Assembly: GCA_036725605.1 (NCBI GenBank)
Contig: DAIMDW010000001.1
Span: forward strand, 62,001 to 126,000
Direction of reading: 5' to 3'
Length of the DNA: 64,000 bases
Source of the DNA: CALBTQ01 sp036725605
GTDB lineage: Bacteria; Lernaellota; Lernaellaia; Lernaellales; Lernaellaceae
In this document: piece after piece, positions 1-8,228 of the stretch
How positions within the stretch are numbered: the stretch's first letter is position 1
Layout: the number at the start of each line of letters is the position of its first letter
Program-made: the position numbers and the translations under genes
The notes under the pieces: generated by a model
Seen by the model: only the letters and a program-made list of their open reading frames with translations
Told to the model about the DNA's origin: nothing
Database searches by the model: none

Positions 1-98
1 GCGGCTTGGTAAAGAAAGTACATGGTCGTCGCCGTCGCGATAATCACGACCGCGGTGAGGGTAAGAATCAAGTAACCGATGCGGGACCTGTCCTTCAT
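1..98 (-). CDS. Partial CDS, N-terminal membrane-anchored protein (runs off window start)
   Basis: An ATG on the minus strand at 98 opens a frame that stays open for 32 codons to the window edge. The product starts MKDRSRIGYLILTLTAVV and continues with a hydrophobic stretch of about 20 residues, ending in MYFLYQA. This reads as an uncleaved signal anchor or first transmembrane helix after a short basic N-terminus. No strong ribosome binding site is visible upstream. The gene would be divergent from the lipoprotein at 352, with a 253-bp AT-rich region between them that could hold promoters for both. Function cannot be told from so short a piece. The overlapping plus-strand frame looks like its shadow. 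Confidence 0.5.
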   Translation of the reverse strand, partial: MKDRSRIGYLILTLTAVVIIATATTMYFLYQA

Positions 99-351
99 TT
101 ACACCCGATTCACAGCATTGGATTGCGCAAGTACCATTTTTTTAGGCGAAAATTTTCAAATCATGTTTTTCACGAGTATCGCCCGCTGCTTCGCCTTGGC
201 CGGTCGACGACTTTTTTTCATTTTAATGTCTCATTGCTTAAAATGCAAAATCCTTGTTAAGAATATAAACTAGTCGGCAGTGCCGGGAAATCTTGCGACA
301 AGGTATGCTACAATACCGCGAAACGATTCAGAGATAAGGGAAGGGCGCGAC

Positions 352-1974
352 ATGAAAACGATCGTCTGGCTGTTGGTCGCTTTGTTCGCACTAGGGTTGC
401 TGGTTTCCTGCGGCGGCGACGATGACGATAACGACAACGACGATGCCGTCGACACCGATGACGATACGCTCGACGACGACGATACGAACGTCGACGACGA
501 CATGACCGACGACGACACCGCCGACGACGATACCGGCGATGACGACACAATCGACGACGATACGCTCGACGACGATACGACCGACGACGACACCGCCGAC
601 GACGATGTCGTGGCCGACGATTATCTGGCGCCCTGGCCGCAACAGAATATCGAGCCGCAAACCTACGACGAGACGGTCGCCCCCGGTCCGTTGCGGCAAA
701 AGGCCGTCGAGTACGATCAGTGGCACCTCGACAATCATCAGCCCTATCACGGCGGCACCGTCGGCACGCGGTACACCGACGCCGCGCGCGCGACGGTCCT
801 GCATTACTTCGACTGGAACGATAGCTGCGAATGGACCGGCCTCTACCTGGGCAGCCAGGCGATGCGCTATCACGTCACCGGCGACGCGCAGGCGAAAATC
901 AACGCGATTCGCGTGGTCGAATACCTCTCGGGCAACCTGCACGTGACGTCCACGGACGGTTTCATTTCGCGCTACTGGGCCGAACAGGATTCGCTGATCT
1001 ACGACGGCGACGAATGGTGCGACGGCGAGGAACGCTGCCACCGCATCGAGGATGGCGAATACGCCGGCAACTGGTGGTGGGGCGAAACCAGCCGCGACAT
1101 GTACAACGGTTGGTTCTTCGGCATGTCCCTGGCCTACGACCTGGTCGACGATGAGGACATGCGCGACATTATCCGCGCCGACGTCCTGCATGTGCTGACG
1201 GTACTGAAGAGTCAGAACTGGTACATCCTCAACGAGATCGGCGTGCCCACCGATTCCGCGCCCAACGTCATGGCCCCGTTCCGCTTCGCCTGGCTGACGA
1301 TCGGCTACCACATCACCGGCGACGCGGCGGTCAAAGCGGAACTGCAAAAATGGCTGAAAAACTCCAACCGCACGACGCTGCGCCTGTCGAGCATCTCGTT
1401 CATGAACCGCTACACGCAGTACTTCGGCAGTTGTCTGGCGCATGAATACTGGTACAACCTGCTGCGCCTGGGCCGCGCCTACTTCAGCGAGGACGATGTG
1501 GCGTTCATCATCAGCCTGTTCGAAACGCAGACGCACACCTACACGCGCCTGTCGCACAATCCCTGGTTCAACGGCGTGTACATGGGGCAGGGCAGCTACG
1601 AGCCGGCCAAGGACGATCCGTACCAGGAACAGCTCGAAGAGGACCTGATCACTTTCCGCGACGCGCCCAACGATCGCTATTATCTGCCTGAGCGCGATCC
1701 GAGCACCTACACCCTCGATCCGGTTTCGGTGTTCCTGCACGACCTGATGGAGCAGTTCCCGTTCCTGCAGGAGATCATGGGCAACGTCGACTACCAGGCG
1801 CTCGAAGCCTTCCCGGTCGACCAGCAATGCACCACCGATTTTCTCTTTCAGCGCAATCCGTTCGAGATCGTGGAATGCGGCAGCGACGATCCGACCGTGG
1901 TCAACCCGGGCGTCGATTACCTGCTGCCGTATTGGCTGGCCTCCTATCACAAATTCGTGACCAAGGATATGTAG
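352..1974 (+). CDS. Asp-rich lipoprotein with alpha/alpha-barrel-like domain
   Basis: Predicted lipoprotein of 540 residues. The start at 352 follows a purine-rich site (aaggga) and gives a proper signal peptide. The lipobox LVSC puts the lipidated cysteine at residue 20. Residues 21-90 are an Asp/Thr-rich spacer built from repeats of the type DDDTxDDDT. The remaining ~450 residues are rich in Trp, Tyr and His and resemble six-hairpin or polysaccharide-lyase-like alpha/alpha proteins in texture, though I cannot name a family. It is a paralogue of the lipoprotein at 41119-42873: both share a YDLV segment, an AWxxxxYHxxGD/E segment and a C-terminal DYLLPYW motif. It probably faces the periplasm or outer surface. 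A sugar-polymer role is inference only. Confidence 0.8.
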   Translation: MKTIVWLLVALFALGLLVSCGGDDDDNDNDDAVDTDDDTLDDDDTNVDDDMTDDDTADDDTGDDDTIDDDTLDDDTTDDDTADDDVVADDYLAPWPQQNIEPQTYDETVAPGPLRQKAVEYDQWHLDNHQPYHGGTVGTRYTDAARATVLHYFDWNDSCEWTGLYLGSQAMRYHVTGDAQAKINAIRVVEYLSGNLHVTSTDGFISRYWAEQDSLIYDGDEWCDGEERCHRIEDGEYAGNWWWGETSRDMYNGWFFGMSLAYDLVDDEDMRDIIRADVLHVLTVLKSQNWYILNEIGVPTDSAPNVMAPFRFAWLTIGYHITGDAAVKAELQKWLKNSNRTTLRLSSISFMNRYTQYFGSCLAHEYWYNLLRLGRAYFSEDDVAFIISLFETQTHTYTRLSHNPWFNGVYMGQGSYEPAKDDPYQEQLEEDLITFRDAPNDRYYLPERDPSTYTLDPVSVFLHDLMEQFPFLQEIMGNVDYQALEAFPVDQQCTTDFLFQRNPFEIVECGSDDPTVVNPGVDYLLPYWLASYHKFVTKDM

Positions 1975-2123
1975 GCGGCCCGTTCTTTTGCGCTTGCGGT
2001 TTTGTCGCGGCCCCATTATTCTCTTGGGCCAGTGACGCATCGGTGAACACGACATCTCCGAAAAATATCCAATATCACGAGTGAGGGAACGGCACGTTGC
2101 CCTCGATGTACAAGGAGCGATCG

Positions 2124-3164
2124 ATGAAAACGCGCATCACCGAACTGTTCGGGATCAAGTACCCCATTCTCCTGTCCGGCATGAGCTTTGTCAGCGAGCC
2201 CGAGCTGGTCGCCGCCGTCTCCAACGCGGGCGGCCTGGGCATTCTGGCCACCGGCACGCTCAACTCCGACCAGACACGCGAGTATATCCGCAAGATCCGC
2301 ACGCTGACCGATAAGCCGTTCGGCGCCAACGCGACCTTGTTGTTCCCCGGTGCGTACGAAAACGCCAAGGTAATCCTCGAAGAGAAGGTGCCGGTCATCA
2401 ACTTCGCTCTGGGTAAAGGCGACTGGATCGTCAAGGAAGCCAACAAGTACGGCGGCAAGGTTGTCGCCACGGTCGTCAACGCCCGTCACGCCAAACGCGC
2501 GCAGGATTACGGCTGCCACGCGGTCATCGCCACCGGCCACGAAGCGGCCGCGCACGGCGGACCGGTCACGACCTTGATCCTCGTCCCGCGTCTGGCCCAG
2601 GAGTTGGACATTCCCGTTATCGCCGCCGGCGGCGTCGGTGACGGCCGCACGCTGGCCGCGGCGCTGGCCCTGGGCGCGGACGGCGTGGCCATGGGCACCC
2701 GCTTCGCCAACACCACCGAGAGCCCCGTGCACCTGAAGATGAAAGAGCTCACCATCCAGAAGGATGTCACCGACACTTTCTACACCGACCGTTTCGACGG
2801 CGTGCCCGCCCGCGTGATGGATACCCCCGGCGCGCGCAAAGCGATGAAAAGCCGCGTCGGTCTGTTCACCGCGTTCCGCAACTCGTTCCTGATCGCCAAG
2901 GAAATGAAAATGCCCTACGGCAAGCTGTTCATGCAGACCATGAAAGCCGGCCTCAAAACGATGATCGCCCTGGCGTTCCTCGCCAAGGGCTTCCACGGCT
3001 TCCGCCTGTCGATGGTCGAGGGAAACCTTGAAGAAGGCGTGTACCCGGTCGGGCAGGTGGCCGGTCTGGTGCAGGACATCCCGACGACCGCCGAGTTGGT
3101 CGAGCGGATCATCGCCGAGGCCAAAGAGGCCCAGGGGCGCATGTCGGGCTTGCTGGCCGACTGA
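2124..3164 (+). CDS. Nitronate monooxygenase-family flavoenzyme
   Basis: A 346-residue TIM-barrel FMN oxidoreductase of the nitronate monooxygenase / 2-nitropropane dioxygenase family. The start at 2124 has AAGGAG six bases upstream. Family hallmarks are the N-terminal KYPILLSGM segment, the AVSNAGGLGIL loop, the HAVIATGHEAAAHGG phosphate/FMN-binding segment, and the PVIAAGGVGDG and GADGVAMGTRF glycine-rich strands. Family members oxidise nitronates, but many relatives are enoyl-ACP reductases (FabK-like) or of unknown substrate, so the exact reaction is uncertain. The gene stands alone, 149 bp downstream of the lipoprotein gene, followed by a 417-bp AT-rich gap. Confidence 0.88.
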   Translation: MKTRITELFGIKYPILLSGMSFVSEPELVAAVSNAGGLGILATGTLNSDQTREYIRKIRTLTDKPFGANATLLFPGAYENAKVILEEKVPVINFALGKGDWIVKEANKYGGKVVATVVNARHAKRAQDYGCHAVIATGHEAAAHGGPVTTLILVPRLAQELDIPVIAAGGVGDGRTLAAALALGADGVAMGTRFANTTESPVHLKMKELTIQKDVTDTFYTDRFDGVPARVMDTPGARKAMKSRVGLFTAFRNSFLIAKEMKMPYGKLFMQTMKAGLKTMIALAFLAKGFHGFRLSMVEGNLEEGVYPVGQVAGLVQDIPTTAELVERIIAEAKEAQGRMSGLLAD

Positions 3165-3581
3165 CGTTCGCTTGCATCATTAACAATATTAATAATACTG
3201 TTATTGCCCTTGCGGCTTGCTACAACTTTATCCAAATCCAATTCCGATGGAGTGAGATTCACGGTTAGAACCGGCGTACTCGTCCGGCGATACGATTCCG
3301 ACCGATTATTTTTGAACCACTTTTCAAAAAATGGATCCAAAAATCGATCAATTTATGCAAATACGTCATTATAAAACATGATAATAGCCAATAAAAACAA
3401 TAAGTAAGATTTAAATATCCCCTGTTGAATAAATATTCAAAAAAATTTCGTTTTGTTTGAAAAAAGATTTGACTCAGGAAGTAGAAGTATAATAAGCTTG
3501 CGAAGCATTAGAAGATGTCAGGTGCGAAAGCAATTAAATAGCCACAATAAAGAGAACACATTTTTCGGGAAGGGAAAAACA
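3165..3581. other. 417-bp AT-rich intergenic region
   Basis: This region is far more AT-rich than its surroundings. It contains a perfect ARG-box-like palindrome (3425-3440) and a TATAAT hexamer at 3488-3493 upstream of the secreted protein gene. The nearest TTGACT (3469-3474) lies only 13 bp before that hexamer, too close for a normal sigma-70 pair. No reading frame with a credible start or composition is seen. Confidence 0.6.
3425..3440. promoter_or_regulatory. ARG-box-like palindrome
   Basis: TTGAATAAATATTCAA is a perfect 6-bp-arm inverted repeat and matches the TGAATwwwwATTCA core of known ArgR operators. It lies about 50 bp upstream of the TATAAT at 3488. A near-identical site precedes the argR gene of this window (43019-43034). 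ArgR binding here is inference. Confidence 0.45.
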
Positions 3582-4478
3582 ATGAAATCCATGAATTATC
3601 TGTTATTGGTCTTGGCTGCCGTATTCGTTGTCGCCATGGTCGGTACCGACGCTCAGGCCTGCTCGGCGTACATCGGCGACTATGTCTGGTTCGATGCCAA
3701 CGGCAACGGCTTGCAGGATGAAGACGCCTCCGCCGGCATCAACGGCGTGATGGTCGTCGCGTATCGGGACTTCGATTGCAACGGCGTGGTGGATACCGAC
3801 GATGTCGTGTTCGACTACGACTTCACCGACTACGGTCCCGACGGCAATCCCGGCTATTACTACATCCCGGCGTTCGGTTCCGAGAGCATCTCGATTTGCT
3901 ACGTCGTGCAGATCGACGCGAAGTACTCGCCGCAGGACCTGTGCCTCACTACAACCGAGCAGATCGCTTTCCCGCTGTATTGCGAAGACAAGTGGGACGT
4001 CGATTTCGGCTATAGCGATGTGTGCGGTGGCGATGATGATGACGACGATGATACCGGCGACGATGACGACGACACCGGTCGCGACTGCACGCTGACCCCC
4101 GGTTACTGGAAAACGCACTCCTCCTACGGCCCGGCGCCCTACGATGCCACCTGGGAAGAGCTGCCCGAAGGCGCCGACACCGAGTTCTTCCTCAGCGGCG
4201 ACAGCTACTATGACGTCCTGTGGACCGCGCCGCGCGGCAACGCCTATTACATTCTCGCGCATGCCTACATCGCTTCCGAGCTGAACCAGATCCAGGGCGC
4301 TTCGGTTCCCGCCGATGTGGCCGACGCTTTCGGCGAAGCCGCGGCTTTCTTGCTTTCCTACACGCCGGCCCAGATTAAAAATGTCGACCGGTCGGTGCGC
4401 CGGGCGATCGTCGAAGTCGCACGCATCCTCGACGATTACAACAACGGTGACATCGGTCCCGGTCACTGCGGAGAATAA
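3582..4478 (+). CDS. Secreted protein: SdrD-B-like domain, Asp linker, GYWKTH domain
   Basis: Exported protein of 298 residues. The start at 3582 follows GGGAAGGG. The signal peptide ends near AQAC (about residue 27), so cleavage could be by signal peptidase I, or lipidation could occur at a weak lipobox. Residues 28-145 resemble a SdrD B-like / prealbumin-type beta domain: IGDYVWFDANGNGLQDE is the typical calcium-binding loop signature. A short Asp-rich linker follows (DDDDDDDTGDDDDDTG). The C-terminal half opens with the TPGYWKTH motif seen in scattered bacterial and archaeal surface proteins. It is probably a surface or matrix structural protein. It carries its own upstream control region and downstream terminator, so it is monocistronic. 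Confidence 0.82.
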   Translation: MKSMNYLLLVLAAVFVVAMVGTDAQACSAYIGDYVWFDANGNGLQDEDASAGINGVMVVAYRDFDCNGVVDTDDVVFDYDFTDYGPDGNPGYYYIPAFGSESISICYVVQIDAKYSPQDLCLTTTEQIAFPLYCEDKWDVDFGYSDVCGGDDDDDDDTGDDDDDTGRDCTLTPGYWKTHSSYGPAPYDATWEELPEGADTEFFLSGDSYYDVLWTAPRGNAYYILAHAYIASELNQIQGASVPADVADAFGEAAAFLLSYTPAQIKNVDRSVRRAIVEVARILDDYNNGDIGPGHCGE

Positions 4479-4524
4479 AAAGGATAAGGGGAACGGCGGA
4501 GCCTGATCCGCCAGGGGAAAAGCG

Positions 4525-4566
4525 AAGGCCGCCTGCGACATGAATTCGCGGAGCGGCCTTTTCCTT
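4525..4566 (+). terminator. Rho-independent terminator
   Basis: An 8-bp GC-rich stem (aaggccgc / gcggcctt) with a 20-base loop is followed by a T-rich run. It lies 46 bp after the stop of the GYWKTH secreted protein gene. Confidence 0.7.
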
Positions 4567-4716
4567 TAAAAATCTCTTCAAGCCCGCTGGGCGCAGGTCA
4601 ATAACGAAGAGCTTTCCTGGCCGACGAAGTCGTGCATCCAGCGGAACGAAGTCGGAAGCCCTGGTATCAGATGCAGCAAATTCAAGCAAATCCATGAAAG
4701 GGGGGCGGGTGAGATT

Positions 4717-5225
4717 CCTTCGCCCCTCCGGGGCTTATCGGCTCTGGGCGGGCTTAGCTTTCCAGGGCTTCGCCCTTCGCTACTGACCTTCGCCCCTCCG
4801 GGGCTTGTCGGCTCTGGGCGGGCTTAGCTTTCCAGGGTTTCGCCCTTCGCTACTGACCTTCGCCCCTCGAGGGCTTGTCGGCTCCGGGCGGGCTTAGCTT
4901 TCCAGGGCTTCGCCCTTCGCTACTGNNNNNNNNNNNNNNNNNNNNNNNNNNNNNNNNNNNNNNNNNNNNNNNNNNNNNNNNNNNNNNNNNNNNNNNNNNN
5001 NNNNNNNNNNNNNNNNNNNNNNNNNAGCTTTCCAGGGCTTCGCCCTTCGCTACTGACCTTCGCCCCTCCGGGGCTTGTCGGCTCCGGGCGGGCTTAGCTT
5101 TCCAGGGCTTCGCCCTTCGCTACTGACCTTCGCCCCTCCGGGGCTTGTCGGCTTTGGGTGAGCCATTATTTCCAGGGCTTCGCCCTTTGCTACTGACCTT
5201 CGCCCCTCCGGGGCTTTGGCGGCTT
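4717..5225. repeat. 70-bp tandem hairpin repeat array interrupted by a gap
   Basis: A 70-bp unit starting CCTTCGCCCCTCCGGGG recurs with starts at 4717, 4787, 4857, then after the gap at 5057, 5127 and 5197. The first and last copies are degenerate. Each unit holds two small perfect hairpins, gcccc-tcc-ggggc and agggc-ttc-gccct. There are no unique spacers, so this is not CRISPR. The array lies between the terminator of the secreted protein gene and the 3' end of the minus-strand lipoprotein at 5247. Open frames across it are artefacts of the repeat. Confidence 0.9.
4926..5025. other. Assembly gap of 100 N
   Basis: Exactly 100 Ns, a standard scaffold placeholder. The flanking copies are out of phase with 70 bp. 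The true gap should be 40 bp plus a multiple of 70 if the array is regular. Confidence 0.98.
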
Positions 5226-5246
5226 CGGGAGGATCAATTCGGAAGT

Positions 5247-6425
5247 TTACAGAATGCCGTTCTCCACTTTGACGATCGTCGGAGCCTTGCTGTTGTAACT
5301 GATTTTCTTGTTCACCAACGGCTCGCAAACCCACGTGTGATAGGTGTCCGGCTCCATATCGGTGAACTGCAGCGGCAAATATACTGTTATCGTGGCGGCA
5401 ATGTTGATTACGTAATCGAACAGGGTCCAGACATCGAACGACGAGCCCGGTTCGCAGTCGCCAAGTAGATTACAAACGGCAATATTTGCGTAGAGATACC
5501 AGAATATGCAATCGTAATTGACCGCATAGTCGTACCACCAATCCCCATTTTTTCCCAAATAGATGGGCAATCCCCCGACAACGTCTTTCACTCTCAATGA
5601 GCCTCCGCCGACGGCCAGTTGGCCTTCGGTCATGAGGAAATCTCCGTAAAGCTTGATAAATGAATAATCCAATTCATTTGAATAGGACATCTTGAAAGGC
5701 CAGTTGATCCCTTTCGCTTTGGGGGAAAGAGCTTCTGTGAACATCTGCTCGGACAAGGTAAGCGTCTCCTCGCTCTCGTCGTGACGTCGGGTGTTTTCCA
5801 CGCCTGATCCGAGCGTCACCTCCACGTGACAGGGTTTGTCCAGCTTGACGATATCGACGAATTCGGCGAGCCCGGTCGATGTTTCGAAATCCAGATCGAG
5901 CGACATTTCTCCGTTGACCGACATTGCGAAATAGCCGTTCTCGTCGGTGACGGCGCTCGCCGCGTTGGTCTCTTCGGGCGAGGCGACGTTGCTGAACATA
6001 TAGACCTGCGCGTCGGCCGACGCGGCGCCGTCCATGTCGTAGACGCGACCGGACAGGAGTGCGTTGTCCAAACCGTCGGTTCGTTGCAGCGTCACGTTTT
6101 TCTCGCCGCCGGTCGGTACGAAAACCGGTCCGTAATAGCTGGTCGCGTAATCGTCGATCTCGAAACCGATATCGTAAACGCCGTCGGGAACGGAGAGGAC
6201 GTACCGTCCGTCCTCGTCGGTAACGCTCTCGTACTCCTCGTTGGTCGTGCGTTCCATCGCCATGACGCGTACGCTGTCGAGCGTGACGCCGTCCGAGCCG
6301 CGGACGATTCCCGTGATGCCGATCGATGAAGCGTCGCCGCCATCGCCCTCGTCGTCGGCGCAACCGATGACGAAGGAAAGGGAAAGGATGATGAAAACAA
6401 AAGCGATTGTGTTGGCGTATTTCAT
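5247..6425 (-). CDS. Lipoprotein with carboxypeptidase-regulatory-like domains
   Basis: A 392-residue predicted lipoprotein. The start at 6425 has AAGGAG ten bases upstream. The signal peptide ends in the lipobox VIGC (Cys22), followed by a short acidic stretch. Residues ~35-120 and ~120-210 look like two carboxypeptidase regulatory-like / transthyretin-type beta domains, each with the pattern G-x-V-x-D...S-V-x-D-E-x-G-x-Y/F. The C-terminal ~180 residues contain several Cys and aromatic residues and are not recognised. Such domains are usually found in surface or adhesive proteins. The gene is transcribed toward the 70-bp repeat array and away from the glycosidase gene at 6593. Confidence 0.75.
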   Translation of the reverse strand: MKYANTIAFVFIILSLSFVIGCADDEGDGGDASSIGITGIVRGSDGVTLDSVRVMAMERTTNEEYESVTDEDGRYVLSVPDGVYDIGFEIDDYATSYYGPVFVPTGGEKNVTLQRTDGLDNALLSGRVYDMDGAASADAQVYMFSNVASPEETNAASAVTDENGYFAMSVNGEMSLDLDFETSTGLAEFVDIVKLDKPCHVEVTLGSGVENTRRHDESEETLTLSEQMFTEALSPKAKGINWPFKMSYSNELDYSFIKLYGDFLMTEGQLAVGGGSLRVKDVVGGLPIYLGKNGDWWYDYAVNYDCIFWYLYANIAVCNLLGDCEPGSSFDVWTLFDYVINIAATITVYLPLQFTDMEPDTYHTWVCEPLVNKKISYNSKAPTIVKVENGIL

Positions 6426-6592
6426 TGGTTGCCTGCTCCTTCAGTGCAATTTCTTGGTTTTTCATCGGAAAATCTTTTGAACTGCGTAAGTCATAATTAT
6501 AAAAACGGCGTTGAAATGAGCATTCGAAAAACATGTTTGGATTATGGGCAAATTTTTGTTAAGTTACGCCGGTCAACAAAGGGAGATACGAA

Positions 6593-8143
6593 ATGAAATT
6601 AAAATCTTTATACCTTGCGTTGTTCATCATATTGCTCTCTGTACCGGCAATTTCCCTTTGCTCTTGCGGCGACGATGACGATGACAACGACGACAACGAC
6701 GATCAAACGCCGGTCGATGACGACGCGGCCGACGATGACGCTACCGACGACGACACGCTCGACGACGACACGCTTGATGACGACACCGGTGACGACGATA
6801 CCACCGATGACGATACGCTCGACGACGATACCGTCGAGCCTGATCCCTACGACGGCATGACGCCCACCGGCAAGATGCTGTCCGAAATGCTGGGCGTCTC
6901 CAGCCACATGAGTCGCGGCACCGCCTACAGTTGGAAGCGCGAGTTTGAAATCTCCAAACTGGTCGAAGCCGATATGACCATGGTCCGCACCGATTTTCAC
7001 TGGTCGAACATCGAGCCGGAAGACGACGTCTGGAACTTCGACGGTCTGGACACCATGACCAACCTCTGCCGTGACGCCGGTCTGGAAGTCACCGCGATTT
7101 TCCTCAACAGCCCCGATTGGGCGACGCCCAGCGGTCTAAATGACGACATCGACCCGGACCAATACTACGACTACACCGGCCACACGGCCGCGCACTTCGC
7201 CGACCGCATCGACAACTACGAGGTGTGGAACGAACAGAACACCAGTCGTTTCTGGAAACCCGAACCCAATCCCGCCAAGTACGGCGACATCCTCAAAGCC
7301 GCCTACCAGGCCGTGCACGACAACGACCCCACGGCCACGGTGATCTTCGGCGGTCTGTCGGGCTTCGAAATGAAACTGTTCCACGAAATGGGCATCTGGA
7401 ATTTCCTCTACCGCGTCTGGGAGGAACACGAGGACATCTGCGATTACATGGACGCCATGTCCATTCATCCCTATTCGTTCCTGCAGCAGCCGTGCCCCGA
7501 ATTCGACCTCGACCTGGGCATCTACCATTATCCGAGCATGCAGATCATGATCGAACAGGTGCGCGACATCCTCACCATCATGGGTTGCCCGGACAAGGAC
7601 ATTCAGATGACCGAGGTCGGCTGGCCCAGCCTGTTGATCAACGACGATCGTCAGGCCGCGTACCTTGCGCGCAGTCTGCAATTCGCCATGGCCGCGGGCA
7701 TTACCTATTACGACTGGTACACCTTCTGGGACGGCAGCGGGGCCGCGTCGTTGCCGACGGAGGATTACTTCGGCCTGTTCACCTATCCGGGCGACACGGA
7801 GGAAACCGAGCCCAAGCCGTCGTACCTGGCGCTTACCGGCGCGAGTCAGGTGATCGGCAACGCGCGTTACGCCGGCGATCTGGGCGAGGCTCTGGAGTGG
7901 GAAGGCGGCGACTATGCCTATGTGCTGGCCGACGACTCCGACGTCTGGACCGTCGCCCTGTGGCACGACGGCGGCATGATCTTCCAGGAAACCGAAGTGA
8001 CCGTGCCGTTGCCCGCCGACGCGACCGGCGCCTGGACCCTCTACGACCAGGAAGGCGCCGAGCTCGATACCGGCGAGGTCGCCGACGGCGATGTTGCGCT
8101 GACGATCACCGGGCAGGTGCGTTACCTGCAATTCTCGCGGTGA
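6593..8143 (+). CDS. Clan GH-A glycoside hydrolase lipoprotein
   Basis: A 516-residue lipoprotein. The signal peptide ends at LCSC (Cys25), then a ~50-residue Asp/Thr spacer of DDDT repeats. The catalytic domain (about residues 85-430) has the order expected of a clan GH-A (beta/alpha)8 barrel. VRTDFHWSNIEP is the strand-2 region, YEVWNEQN carries the acid/base Glu214, HPYSF follows, and MTEVGWPS carries the nucleophile Glu341. The ~80 C-terminal residues form a beta domain as in GH39/GH5-like enzymes. I place it near GH39 or GH5 without choosing. It probably cleaves beta-glycosides at the cell surface. It is divergent from the lipoprotein at 5247. Confidence 0.85.
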   Translation: MKLKSLYLALFIILLSVPAISLCSCGDDDDDNDDNDDQTPVDDDAADDDATDDDTLDDDTLDDDTGDDDTTDDDTLDDDTVEPDPYDGMTPTGKMLSEMLGVSSHMSRGTAYSWKREFEISKLVEADMTMVRTDFHWSNIEPEDDVWNFDGLDTMTNLCRDAGLEVTAIFLNSPDWATPSGLNDDIDPDQYYDYTGHTAAHFADRIDNYEVWNEQNTSRFWKPEPNPAKYGDILKAAYQAVHDNDPTATVIFGGLSGFEMKLFHEMGIWNFLYRVWEEHEDICDYMDAMSIHPYSFLQQPCPEFDLDLGIYHYPSMQIMIEQVRDILTIMGCPDKDIQMTEVGWPSLLINDDRQAAYLARSLQFAMAAGITYYDWYTFWDGSGAASLPTEDYFGLFTYPGDTEETEPKPSYLALTGASQVIGNARYAGDLGEALEWEGGDYAYVLADDSDVWTVALWHDGGMIFQETEVTVPLPADATGAWTLYDQEGAELDTGEVADGDVALTITGQVRYLQFSR

Positions 8144-8228
8144 CGCCCGGTCTTTCGTTTTGACACCTGCGGCGACTTTCGCTAAACAAGTGGAGAACTC
8201 TTCACTTCCAGCGGGATAACCTTTGCGT

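Noticed and set aside
391..2055. Long open frame antisense to the first lipoprotein
   Set aside because: Composition (His, Val, Arg-rich, low complexity over the Asp repeat) is that of a reverse shadow of GC-rich coding DNA. The plus strand has signal peptide, lipobox and ribosome site.
3469..3493. TTGACT plus TATAAT as a promoter for the GYWKTH gene
   Set aside because: The spacer is only 13 bp. The TATAAT may still serve with another -35, but the pair as such is not convincing.
4717..5225. CRISPR array
   Set aside because: Repeats are directly tandem at 70 bp with no unique spacers, and no cas gene is present.
5050..5334. Small proteins encoded within the 70-bp repeats
   Set aside because: Frames exist only because the unit lacks stops in some phases. 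The products are repeat translations with no ribosome site.
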